This document shows, in pieces, positions 8,501 through 17,711 of a stretch of DNA of 34,971 nt (the stretch's first letter is position 1; each line of letters starts with the position of its first letter). The notes beneath the pieces were generated by a model. That model had not been told where the DNA came from. It made no database searches and was given only the letters and a program-made list of their open reading frames with translations. The stretch is taken from positions 329,341 through 364,311 of the forward strand of contig NW_019775418.1 in assembly GCF_001039355.2 (NCBI RefSeq), read 5' to 3'. The translations under genes were made by a program, and so were the position numbers. Source of the DNA: Lingula anatina. Lineage: Eukaryota > Brachiopoda > Lingulata > Lingulida > Lingulidae.

Positions 8501-9755
8501 CTATTGTAGACAGACCTGGGATGTTAGACTTCAGTTTTATAATACTGTCAACTGTTTTCTATTGTAGATAGACCTGGGATGTATGACTTCAGTTTTATTA
8601 TACTGTCAACTGTTTTCTATTGTAGATAGACCTGGGATGTTAGACTTCACTTTTATAATACTGTCAACTGTTTTCTATTGTAGATAGACCTGGGATGTTA
8701 GACTTCACAGGGAAGGCAAAGTGGGATGCCTGGAACGAAAGGAAAGGTGAGGGCCTAAAAACATATAATAATACTGAAAAAAAATTAAAAGAAGAGGACA
8801 TAGACCCTCAGGGTTGTAGATTTTAGTATCCCAACTGCTTACTTCTTAAATATGGAACAATGCCATCAACGTGATGATTAAGAGCATTTAAGTTGGCCAG
8901 TTACAAACAATTTTAGACAACAATAATAATTATATAAAGAAACATGTGTTTTGTTGCCTCTTGTGACAAGATTATAAAGGAAATAAAAAAGTAAACATTT
9001 TTGAACCTCACATGAAAGAGTTAGTGTGGTGATCAAGGCCCTGTGATGAAGGGTCAGGTTTAGCCTCCTCAGAAACTTTTTTAGCGAAGAACAATAAGCA
9101 CATACAAACTGAGAGGTTGTTTTGAGAATTTGTTTACCTACAGTGTGAGTTTGATCAGACNTGTTAGACTTCACAGGGAAGGCAAAGTGGGATGCCTGGA
9201 ACGAAAGGAAAGGTGAGGGCCTAAAAACATATAATAATGCTGAAAGAAATTAAAAGAAGGGGACATAGACCCTCAGGGTTGTAGATTTTAGTATCCCAAC
9301 TGCTTACTTCTTAGATATGGAACAGTGCCATCAATGTGATGATTAAGAGCATTTAAGTTGGCCAGTTACAAACAATTTTAGACAACAATAATAATTATAT
9401 AAAGAAATGTGTGTTTTGTTGCCTCTTGTGACAAGATTATAAAGGAAATAAAAAAGTAAACATTTTTGAACCTCACATGAAAGAGTTAGTGTGGTGATCA
9501 AGGCCCTGTGATGAAGGGTCAGGTTTAGCCTCCTCAAAAACTTTTTAGCCAAGAACAATAAGCACATACAAACTCAGAGGTTGTTTTGAGAATTTGTTTA
9601 CCTGCAGTGTGAGTTTGATGCAATTAATTCAAGATTCCAGTAATTCCTGGATACACATTTTATTTCCTCATTTCCTAGGCTTGTCCAAGGAGGATGCAGA
9701 GAAGAACTATATAGATGTGGTCAAGAAACTGCAGGAAACATATGGCATGAAGTAA
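5501..9755 (+). CDS. ACBP: Acyl-CoA-binding protein (ACBP / diazepam-binding inhibitor), 4 coding exons
   Basis: The exons are 5501-5515, 8269-8383, 8684-8746 and 9679-9755 (stop TAA 9753-9755), joined by introns in phases 0, 1 and 1 with donors GTAAGT, GTAACA and GTGAGG. The product is 89 residues, the usual size for small cytosolic ACBPs, which bind medium- and long-chain acyl-CoA esters and buffer and carry them. The family signature is visible as [18 protein letters not shown] (residues 30-47) followed by GKAKWDAW (53-60). Residues equivalent to bovine ligand-contact Tyr28, Lys32, Lys54 and Tyr73 are all present (Tyr30, Lys34, Lys56, Tyr75). No signal peptide or membrane segment is present. 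The ATG has A at -3, and upstream frames are not open in phase. As assembled, intron 3 contains a duplicated piece (see 9162-9625), and exons 1-2 also occur in copy A. Confidence 0.95.
5860..6335. mobile_element. hAT-like non-autonomous transposon insertion
   Basis: The element is 476 bp with termini CAGGGCCGTAGCCTCAG and, on the other strand, CAGGGCAGTAGCCTGAG (15 of 17 identical). It is flanked by the direct repeat CCTGT (5855-5859 and 6336-6340). Copy A has a single CCTGT at 2217-2221 in the same context, which is the empty site. CAGGG...CCCTG ends are typical of hAT transposons; the 5-bp duplication is shorter than the common 8 bp, so the superfamily is tentative. The interior is G/C-homopolymer-rich at both ends and codes for nothing recognisable. 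It lies in ACBP intron 1. Confidence 0.85.
6567..6715. mobile_element. Short GTAGCCAG-type MITE (copy B)
   Basis: It starts CAGGCCCGTAGCCAGC and ends CCCTGGCTCTG. It is the allelic partner of 2437-2598 but lacks about 13 bp near its right end. A G-run (about 6523-6538) precedes it as in copy A. Confidence 0.55.
7555..7783. repeat. 58-bp minisatellite in ACBP intron 1, four units
   Basis: Units begin ATCTCCATACACCTAGTACT at 7555, 7613, 7668 and 7726, giving periods of 58, 55 and 58 bp. Each unit contains CCCCTGATCTTA and GACTGTGAGATCACAT. Copy A has a single unit (about 3421-3470). The array therefore expanded in one copy only. Confidence 0.9.
7883..8144. mobile_element. Foldback MITE with ~75-bp terminal repeats (copy B)
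   Basis: This is the partner of 3566-3839. Here the left arm (7883-7957) is complete, including GGCCAAAAGGGCAAAAATTC. The right arm has lost two pieces: the GAAACATAACTGAATCGAC block and part of the GCCCTTTT block. The damage is thus on the opposite arm from copy A. Confidence 0.7.
8475..8707 (+). repeat. Tandem array of the exon 3 splice acceptor (four 58-bp units)
   Basis: Four consecutive units each contain a polypyrimidine tract, TTTTCTATTGTAG and the first bases of exon 3 (A(C/T)AGACCTGGGATGT). The acceptor AGs end at 8509, 8567, 8625 and 8683, exactly 58 bp apart. Only the last is followed by the full exon. Use of the 8625 acceptor would run in frame into a TAG at 8685-8687, and a 58-bp shift breaks the frame anyway, so the upstream sites are decoys or non-productive. 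Copy A shows two units before its contig ends. Confidence 0.9.
8696..9160 (+). repeat. Duplicated exon 3 / intron 3 segment, copy C
   Basis: It aligns with 9162-9625 at an offset of 466-467 bp with scattered substitutions and a few small indels. It ends at a single N at 9161. It includes most of functional exon 3 and the start of intron 3. Confidence 0.85.
9161..9161. other. Single-N assembly junction
   Basis: The N separates copy C from copy D. Copy D starts part-way through exon 3, as expected for an overlapping contig that was not merged. Confidence 0.9.
9162..9625 (+). repeat. Duplicated exon 3 / intron 3 segment, copy D, with exon 3 fragment
   Basis: Bases 9162-9212 repeat exon 3 from TGTTAGACTTC through the donor, without an acceptor or the first four codons. 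It therefore cannot be spliced as an exon. The rest matches intron 3 of copy C and continues into the acceptor of exon 4. It is most likely the second allele; removing one copy gives a true intron 3 of about 460 bp. Confidence 0.8.
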
Positions 9756-9837
9756 ATGGTGAGTGACCTGTGCAGTGACCTGGTGACCTCTGCAGTGACC
9801 TCATTGTTGTACTGTTAACCTGTCCAGTGTCATGTCA

Positions 9838-9965
9838 AAGGGAGAAAATTGGAAATTTTTACTCACTTAGTCAATCCATTTTGAGAAATGGCATGAACCT
9901 AGATCAAATTTTGATTTTGACCTTTTTTGGACCAAAAGTAGGATTTTTGTGAACCTTTAGAATCA
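9838..9965. mobile_element. Diverged member of the GTAGCCAG MITE family
   Basis: It shares GAACCTAGATCAAATTTT, GACCTTTTTTGGACCAAAAG and the surrounding order of blocks with 2437-2598 and 6567-6715. Its ends are not clear. Confidence 0.4.
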
Positions 9966-10128
9966 CTCCTGTCTGTTGGTCTGTTGGAAGTGACCGTTAG
10001 GTCAACTGAGGTGTTATTTCGTTTATTTAGTCATTTGGAGAGTCATTTGGTATGGAAGTGATAATAAGAATATGGAAAGGTTGAATCAGAAATCCATGTT
10101 TCCCAACAGTGTAATTGTTGTTTTCATT

Positions 10129-10262
10129 GTGACACAAGGGTTGTGACAGAGCAGGCACAACTAACACAATCAGCCAGTACTCGGCCACATGTAGATCAGG
10201 CTGTGTGACACAATGGTTGTGACAAAGCTGGCACAACTAACACAATACTCCAGCCAGTACTC
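10129..10262. repeat. 76-bp direct repeat, two units
   Basis: GTGACACAA(G/T)GGTTGTGACA begins at 10129 and again at 10205. Both units continue into GCACAACTAACACAAT and CCAGTACTC. It lies in the predicted ACBP 3'UTR intron. Confidence 0.85.
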
Positions 10263-11690
10263 CAGTACACCAGGCAGTTATTGTGATCTGCCCTGAGTGT
10301 GACTGGATGTGAATGTGTGGATCAGATTTCATTGATAGCAATAACATCAGGAACGGTAATAATCCCTCACAGACCCCTTATGGCTGACCTGGGGACCCCA
10401 ATCACACCTTTAACTTATTTCCATTTTTATCTGGTGATACTGCCATGCCTGTCTTCTTATTCTTCATATTTGATGTCCAGTGTCCAGACTAAATTGGGCA
10501 GTATCCATATGGGGTCAGTAACACCTAGGAATTAAAGCTTATAAAGAGGTCTTAGTTTTAAGACAAACACATTAGTCTTCTCTACATATTCAATGCTTTA
10601 TTTGTTATGAAATAAAAGAGCTTTTCATTTTATTGAACAAGCACTGATTTATCTTTGTCAAAGCTGACTAAAAATTGGTCTTAAAATTTGGGCCAGTTTC
10701 TGTGCATAAGACAGTAAAACTTCTCTGTTATGTCCAGGTATTGGACACACTGACCACTTACACTATGATAGAGATAGGTCAGTGTTGTCTCCATATTTGA
10801 TACTTTGATCTTACTGAGATGATGTAGTGACACTCAATTACTGCGGGGGTTTTTTGATGACACAATGTCTCCCTTTGAAGACTGGTCCTCTCTGTCTTGA
10901 CTGCCCTGTAGACTTCAAAGTCCACATAACACTGTCTGCAGCAAATTGCTTTGTTAGTTACAATCTTAAATCTTACCACACTTAACGCACAGCTGTGGAA
11001 GGGAGGTATTGAATTGTTATTTAATCTAAAAAATAATTGTAGATGTTTTGAATGGTTTTGATACTGTCAGATAAAGAAGGAAAAGTGACTCTCATATTTG
11101 GCACTCAGATGATGATGTAAGCTCTGACATTTTGTCTTTATTCCATCAACTTCTTCAACAGACTGATATTTTTCATCATTATTTAATTGAACCCAAAACT
11201 TATCAAAATCAAAATATACACGTTGTTTTAATACAGATTTATTTATTTGTGGCTGTTTACGTTACAGTACAATATGCTATTATGGAGATATGCACGTATA
11301 TTGATAGTGTCATAGTTTATCTAACTGATTACACCCCTGTAAAATGAAACGGTGGTAGCAGCATTTCAATCTCCAACAGAAATGAAAGAAAAACACAACA
11401 AACAGCAGGAGTCAATAACAGTGAGCTGCAACTTTTATTTATCAATGAAAGAAAATTAGGGAAGGGGCATGGACAGCCATTCCCATTTATAGAAATGCAT
11501 TGCACATTTGTTGAAAGCTAATTTTCAAAAAAGAAAGAAAAGAAAAAGGGACATAAGGGCATACTTATGTGCAAGGCATCTGAGGTCTTGGCTCTTTTCT
11601 TCTTGAAAAAAAGGAAACTGACCCTCTTAAAATGGGTTAAGTGTCCCCTGTCCTGTCATAGCTTATGTCACTGAAAGTTGACATTATGAC

Positions 11691-11772
11691 ACCTGTAAAC
11701 ATACCTGTACACTCACCTGTAAACACACCTGTAAACATACCTGTAAACATACCTGTAAACTCACCTGTACTG
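11691..11772. repeat. 12-bp tandem array ACCTGTAAACAT, seven units
   Basis: Units start every 12 bp from 11691 to 11763 with only substitutions; the last is partial. Several units contain TGTAAACA, a forkhead-type binding motif, and three CACCTG E-boxes occur. Confidence 0.9.
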
Positions 11773-12924
11773 TAATGTCACCCTCCTGCTTGACACTATA
11801 CACCAGCAGGGGATCTGAGTTATTACATCAGACAGAGACTTGATGACACCTGTGACGCAAGACCCACCTGGCACTAGCACTGTAGAAGAATTATATAGCT
11901 AAACACCTTAATTGATACACCTTCTAGGCTGTGGTTACAACAGAACCAACTTAAGCTAGAAAAGTGATAGATAAAGATACAGAGTAAATTATCTACTGAA
12001 TAAGCTGAAGGTAACATGTTCACAAAAGAAGCAACTTAGGTCAGAAAATGAGACTGCTAAAGAGAGGATGGAATGTCTACTAGTAAGCTTAAGATGGGTT
12101 TGTGTGTGATCGGGTAGTTAAGTGACATTTGTAAGTCTGGTTCTTGTCGAAGTTAGTCTTCATATGAACATCTGCCTGTACCTGCATCTTCTGCAGCATT
12201 TATGATTGGAAACAATCCCCTGAGATCAGAAAAAGAAAATTGTCATCTTCTCCTGTCCTGTCCTTTCACCCTGCCCACTGAGTTGTAGTGGTGTGTGACT
12301 GGCCATTGACCAGTTTGTTTGAAGTGACCGTCACCTCATTGGACCCCAAGGTGGTATTTATGCAACATTTCTGTTTTTAAGAGACAATTTAGCCAGGAGC
12401 AAATTGGAGGCGCACTGTGTAAACAAACTTCTCTGGTTTCTGACAACATTCCTGTCATTATTCCTGCTGCCATCTTGTGATGAGTTGTTCACGGTGTGAA
12501 CAGTGTATTATTTGGGTTGATGTTCTGCTTTGTTGGTTTATCTTATTAACTCCTCTACACTGGATATAAGGAATGATAGGGGTCCATTTTCCTCCCAGTT
12601 TCTTATTTCTGTAGATTCTTTGAGATTTGTTGATATTTCACTGTTCCTTTTCTTGTGTCATGAATTGAATTACTTGGCATTAGCTTTGACTTGAATTTTG
12701 AGGTATTGGAGCCAGTATTTCATTTTTAATATTTAGCAATATTGACAGCAACTTGAAAACTGATTCTGATCAGTCTTTTGATATTTTATTTTTTAAGATT
12801 AAAAGTCTTAATGTCAGGTTGAATTAATGATCCTTATCATTTTCCTTTCATCAAAAGTGACGAGCATTTACCTGAAAGTTTGGTCATTTTTGCCCATTGA
12901 AAAGATCAAAAAATAACTATACTA

Positions 12925-13057
12925 GTAAACCCCCCCCCTTTTCAGTTGACCCAACCTGAGAAATGACATAGAACTTGTATAAAATTTTCATTAGCAGCAG
13001 CCCGTTTCTGTCCTCCCCCTCCCCTCCCCCCCCCCCACCCCCCACGGCCCTGCTGTC
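12925..13057. mobile_element. Diverged GTAGCCAG-family element flanked by C runs
   Basis: TGAGAAATGACATAGAACTTG followed by TATAAAATTTTCAT matches TGAGAAATGGCATGAACCTAG and ATCAAATTTTGAT of the element at 9838. The right end CACGGCCCTGCTG reads CAGCAGGGCCGTG on the other strand, similar to the CAGGGCCGTAG end of the 5860 transposon. Long C runs lie at both ends. Confidence 0.35.
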
Positions 13058-13225
13058 TCTGTTGTAAGTGTCCCCCCCCCATCCCAGAGGTGTCAAGTGG
13101 TTGTAGCATGGTGACATGTTTGGTGATCATTTCACACAGGAGTGACACACTTATCACAGGAAATGTGAGAAAGGATCAGAGAGAGTGAGGCAATTACCTG
13201 ATAGCTGAAAATGGCTACAGTCCAC

Positions 13226-13259
13226 AGAGAGAGAGAGAGAGGGGGGGGGAGAGAGAGAG

Positions 13260-13297
<38 letters not shown>

Positions 13298-13355
13298 TGT
13301 GTGTGTGAGAGAGAGAGAGATAGGGGGGTTGTGTGTGAAAAAGAGAGAGAGAGGG
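13226..13355. repeat. (GA)n-rich microsatellite
   Basis: The stretch is GA dinucleotides interrupted by G runs and GT blocks. It lies just upstream of the predicted last ACBP exon acceptor. Both strands read as open frames (poly-SL or similar), which are artefacts of the repeat. Confidence 0.95.
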
Positions 13356-13418
13356 AGCAGTAACATAGAAATTTAGAGTTTATTGCTGTGCATTTGACAT
13401 TTTGTTGTTTACTTTCAG

Positions 13419-13525
13419 ATATTTAGAAGACATTCCCCAGCAACAGCCTGTCATGTGACAGTCAAGTGACCAGAAAATGATGACAATAAATGAAAGCTGC
13501 AATAAATTTGTATTTGATCAAAATG
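13419..13525 (+). other. Predicted last ACBP exon: 3'UTR with polyadenylation signals
   Basis: The exon begins ATATTTAGAAGACATTCCCC after the acceptor at 13418. It has AATAAA at 13485-13490 and again at 13501-13506, followed by T/GT-rich sequence (TTTTAGTTTTGTATTTC), as expected at a cleavage site. The end is approximate. A later AATAAA at 14930-14935 with TGTGTT downstream could serve a longer form. Confidence 0.6.
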
Positions 13526-14985
13526 TAGAACTCTTTTAGTTTTGTATTTCTATGAATGACAGCTTGTTTTGTTGATTTAAATCTGATAGCTTAGGTAGCG
13601 TATATTTGATGTTGTGACTTGCGGTATTTTTTATTATGACGTAATAATTTTTATTTAAAAGATAATGTGATTTCAATTTTTTTGTAAAAAGGAGGTGCAT
13701 TTTTTTTATTTAAAAGAAAAGCCACTATGAAGACCTCTTTCAACTGATAGTAATCAGTAATTACATTTCTCTGTTTTGAAAGAACAATTTTTAAAGATTT
13801 GATTAAGTAAAACCCAGTAATTAATTATAACATATCTCTGTTTTAAAGAACAACTTTTTAAGATATGGTTAAGTAAAACCCAGCAATTAGTAATGACATC
13901 TTTGTTTTGAAAGAACAATTTTTAAGATTTGATTAAGTAAAACCCACACTTTATCTTGGTACAGACTGCATATAGGAACACTAAACCTTCAAATATATCT
14001 GTTCTTTTGAGTAGATGATATTATATGGTAGTGTGTGATACAGCTCGGGCAGTTCTAGATAATATGAGGTTGTTAACATTTATAACATTTTATCATAATA
14101 CAGTATGTCATCACCTCTGAACTATTCTGTATATTGCCATTCAGTTGAGTTGTAATATTTCAGGGTAAAGACTGATATGAGTACAGTACCTTTAACATTT
14201 GAGAATGACATTTTAGCTACTTTGCATTATTCTGAAAACTATTTTGAAATTCAGTCTTTAATTAAAATAATAACCCTACTGATAATTGTACTTTGGTTTA
14301 ATCATAATTCTGTTTGATTATAACTAGCAATTGTGTTGTATCTGTGAAGATTTGGTCTGTTCTTATACCCTGGTGTGAACACTCTGCTTTTGTCAAAATA
14401 CATCAGGTTTAGAAAGGGTAATACTTTTTTTTTTTACAACTTTGATGATCATATTTTACAATTATAACAAAACGGGAGAAGATTTGTGCTAAGAATCAAG
14501 TGCTTTAGGTTTGAAGTAGACACAGGTGCTATATAAGATATATAAACATTACATAATGAAGAAGAAAACAAGAGCAGATGATAAAGTCACTCCTCCACAT
14601 CATATGATGGCTAGAACACCTCAGTTAAAAGTAACAGCCCAGGCCTCCAGCAAGCTGATACAGTGACCAATTCCTTAAGTGTGGACTTTAAGACCTTTGT
14701 GACGACCAACAAAGGGAGGGACGGGCAAATACCGTTCATTTTAGCACCTGGGTGCGGGGGACTGGGACCACAAAGAACTGATGTTTGCTGATCTGACTGA
14801 GCCTTGTTTGTGCAGGATTTGGGGTAATAACACACAAGGAGACTATGTGATGATAGAAATTACCCGGTAATTGAGAGATTTGTGACCGGCAATTCTACAG
14901 GTTTTTACTCTCTGTGTGATCAATTGCTCAATAAATATTGACTGTGTAATGAAATTGAAGACTCTTGTGTTCACTATTCCCCCTA
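13526..14985. other. AT-rich stretch without a gene; 3-unit tandem repeat and a distal AATAAA
   Basis: No protein is seen. Between about 13745 and 13945 a 64-67-bp unit (TTTTGAAAGAACAATTTTTAA then GATTAAGTAAAACCCA) occurs three times, starting near 13773, 13840 and 13904. CAATAAATATTG at 14929-14940 followed by GT-rich DNA could be a second polyadenylation site for ACBP or the end of an unseen transcript. Confidence 0.5.
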
Positions 14986-17596
14986 CTTAAGGAGGTTTAC
15001 CTCAACACTTAAGACTAGTGATAAAAGCCCCCGCATGTTTCCGTCAATTCTACCCTGGTTACTTTCCCCTGTGATGATGGAGAATTAAGTAGAAAGTTGT
15101 TTATTCTGACAGGGAGCTGTGTCGAGTTCTTTACTTCATTTCATCTTGGTGGATAAAAACACCCTAACATTGTCGTGTGGAATGGTGGTTTCTCACCTGT
15201 CGTACAGGTAAAGTGGTGTAGAGTTTCGGGTATATTAACACAAGCCCCAGGGACGGGGGGAGATGAATGAAGAGGTGCTAAAAGTTTTGGTGTGTCCGTT
15301 ATACCTGCACCGTAAGAGGGTGAGAAATGAATAGCAGGTAGATTTAATGTTTGTGTATATTAACTGCGTCCATTGACTCAAAAAACACCCTAGGCGTCCG
15401 TTGGAGAATTATACCGTCAGATTTCAAATAAGGAAATATTTTATCATTGTTGGTCAGACCCCTGGGCGACCCTTGTGTGTGTGAACAGGAGAATTGTTCT
15501 CCGTCACGCCCCACGGAAATTATTTTAGCAATTGTAGAATCTGTTTTATATAAGATTTAAATTCGTAAACAATTTATTTAGAAAATAAAGCATGACGAAG
15601 TGCATGCTGCTGGCAGCCCGTAATGGAAGAATGAGTCGTACGTGGCGTTTCATTCTATTACAACTTTATTTCTATGCTCAGAAATAGAATTTTAAAATCA
15701 AGCGGAGAACGTCAGAAATGCCTGCATTTGTTCTTTTCTGAAGAAAATGTAGCAGTCAAAACTGAGAATTTCACGATTTTTATTGACTTGAAATCAAATC
15801 ACATACACGCGGGTGTAAGAAATCGTAATAAATCTGACTACAATGCCTTCAATACTGCCGTCACAAGATACACTGTCTTCAGCAGTAAATCCAGACTCGA
15901 GTTGGCAAAAAAGTTGACATTTCAGAGCTGAAGCAAGATGTCGGTCAGCGTCTTGCGTTTTAGACCACACGGACGTCTCCTCGGACAGGTTCTCCGCGTC
16001 TTGTGAGCTCAGATTTCTAGCTCTTTCTAGTTTCCACTCTGATAAATATGTTTGCTATCCACTGCTCTGGTAAAAACCATTCACTTCAAGATTGTAAGCA
16101 ATTTATTGAGAAAAAGAGAGTGAGTGAGAGAGAGTGAGAGAGAGAGAGAGTGGGTGAGAGAGAGTGAGAGAGAGAGAGATTTAAAACTGAGTTTAAAGCA
16201 CGACCTGGAGATCTAAAGCTCCGCCTTTTCGGAGGAGTCGAAAATAAATATTTCACTGTAGTGATACTTTTGCTCTCAAACATTTGATAGAAAGTCGGGA
16301 AAAATAATCAAATGAAAAGTTTTACTAAAAATTGCGTTTCTCTACTGTAGTACATGTACCCGCTGCACTGTTTCCTCTCTTACCATCTGTTTATTAACAA
16401 AATCAACGCCTATACGTATTTCTGAGATACATTAACAAACTTTTCTGTCCAACATGTCCACCTAAACTTAAAGAACAACAACTTCTGCGATCATTTACTG
16501 GGATCAATGGATCCTAGGGACAATAACGCGTGCACCCCGCCCACAAGAATATCAGAAATATGCAGTTTTCTGTACTGCGCCTCGCTGAGTGGAGCGACTG
16601 CGGTACTAATTGTTACAAGTGTTTTTAAATGTCTCCACACGCCCGCTTTTAAATTTATAGAAATCTACCGGTAAAACTTTCTACGTTCATCACTGGCGCT
16701 TAACACGAGACTAATCTTGATGACTCAAGAGTGCGTTAATGTCGCAATTTTTAATTTCAAATTGAAAGGCGTGTCGCCTCCTGTCGAGTTAGGAAGTCTG
16801 TGCTCCCGAGAAATAACTGCTTTTATTATTCTTATTGAGTTTATTTTGAACGGAAAATAAACGCAAAAGAAACAGCTGTTGTGCTGACCAAAGCTTTAGA
16901 CACCCATAATTCCCCTGCCATCATTGTGCCATGGTGTCTTGTATTTAACACAGCGTCTCTTCACTGGGACGTGCTACAGCCAGAATTTCAAAATAATTCC
17001 AGACAAAAAACGCTTTTAATGTTATAGTACGAACACCGATATTTATAATGTAGGGGGGTACTTAGGTTCAGGTAGTCGTCCACTTTATACGGATGATGGA
17101 CCTGGTGAACAAACAGCCAGAAACAGCTGGTGTTTTAGACCGTTAGCTACTTTATCCTGGTGAACTGCTATGTATTTATCGCGGATCAAAGTATAGTGAA
17201 AACTGGTCTTTTCAAAAAAGTTAAAAACGACTTTTATTGAAGGGCGGCGTAGCATGGGTTCCCTGCCGGGGTTGAGTGCATCATGGGCAGCCCATCTCAG
17301 CCGCTGCTCACCGAACTGATTCCCAAACTTTTCAGGGGTAAAAAAATGTAAAATTACACCAAAGAGCTTTCAGCTGAGAGGATATCGACATCGACCAGGT
17401 GCTGAGCCACACGCCGATACCGTCCCTGGCGAGACCGACTCCTCGGGAGCCCCGCCCACACACTGCTGCCATCTAGCGGCAGTTGTGAAGATAAAGTGTA
17501 GATTTCCCGGCTGCAGCACGGCAGACAGAGTGTGTTCTCAGATCACTTCACGTTCCTGTAAACTATTCTTGGTTCTAACCTTTCTCCGTCTCACAG
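14986..17596. other. CpG-richer intergenic / promoter region
   Basis: CG dinucleotides are clearly more frequent here than on either side. No reading frame resembles a protein. A GAGA/GAGT microsatellite lies at 16112-16180. The region is a plausible 5' flank for a gene starting near 17.5 kb, from the + direction, but no core promoter can be placed. Confidence 0.35.
17466..17479 (-). promoter_or_regulatory. CTCF-like motif
   Basis: On the minus strand this reads CCGCTAGATGGCAG, matching the CTCF core CCASYAGRKGGCRS at 13 of 14 positions. A related half, CATCTAGCGGCAG, occurs again in the putative exon near 17615-17627. Binding is not shown by sequence alone. Confidence 0.35.
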
Positions 17597-17711
17597 CTGC
17601 GGCAGGAATTGATACATCTAGCGGCAGAAGAGAGTCACAGATATTGTAGAGGATATCATAAACGTGCTGAAGTTTTATCTCGGAAGATAAAGGAAGACTT
17701 AATTTCACGTG
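17597..17711 (+). other. Possible 5' non-coding exon of a downstream gene
   Basis: The interval is bounded by a strong acceptor (CCTTTCTCCGTCTCACAG, ending 17596) and a consensus donor (CACGTG then GTGAGT at 17712). It has no long open frame, so it would be untranslated. It sits at the edge of the CpG-richer region, and 17 kb of apparently non-coding DNA follows, which would suit a large first intron. It could also be part of a longer first exon starting upstream. The gene is not identifiable. Confidence 0.35.

Larger units (their letters stand above)
4702..8580 (+). repeat. Duplicated segment, copy B (ACBP exons 1-2)
   Basis: This is the counterpart of 1065-4283. It is longer mainly because of a 476-bp transposon at 5860-6335 and an expanded 58-bp minisatellite at 7555-7783. 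It joins directly to exon 3, so this copy belongs to the apparently complete gene. Confidence 0.85.
9756..13418 (+). other. Predicted 3'UTR intron of ACBP (3.66 kb)
   Basis: The three bases after the stop are followed by a consensus donor GTGAGT at 9759. The acceptor is TTTACTTTCAG ending at 13418 with a long pyrimidine tract. The interval holds no credible coding exon. It contains diverged MITEs (about 9838-9965 and 12925-13057), a 76-bp tandem pair (10129 and 10205), a 12-bp array (11691-11772) and GA microsatellites (13226-13355). The stop codon is only 3 nt from the predicted junction, so nonsense-mediated decay would not be expected. Confidence 0.6.

Noticed and set aside
8878-9567. Two related minus-strand frames in intron 3
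   Set aside because: They are the two copies of the unmerged overlap; the frame crosses the N and has no domain.
13154-13366. Serine/leucine-rich open frame on the minus strand
   Set aside because: It is the translation of a GA microsatellite; the same applies to 16086-16283.
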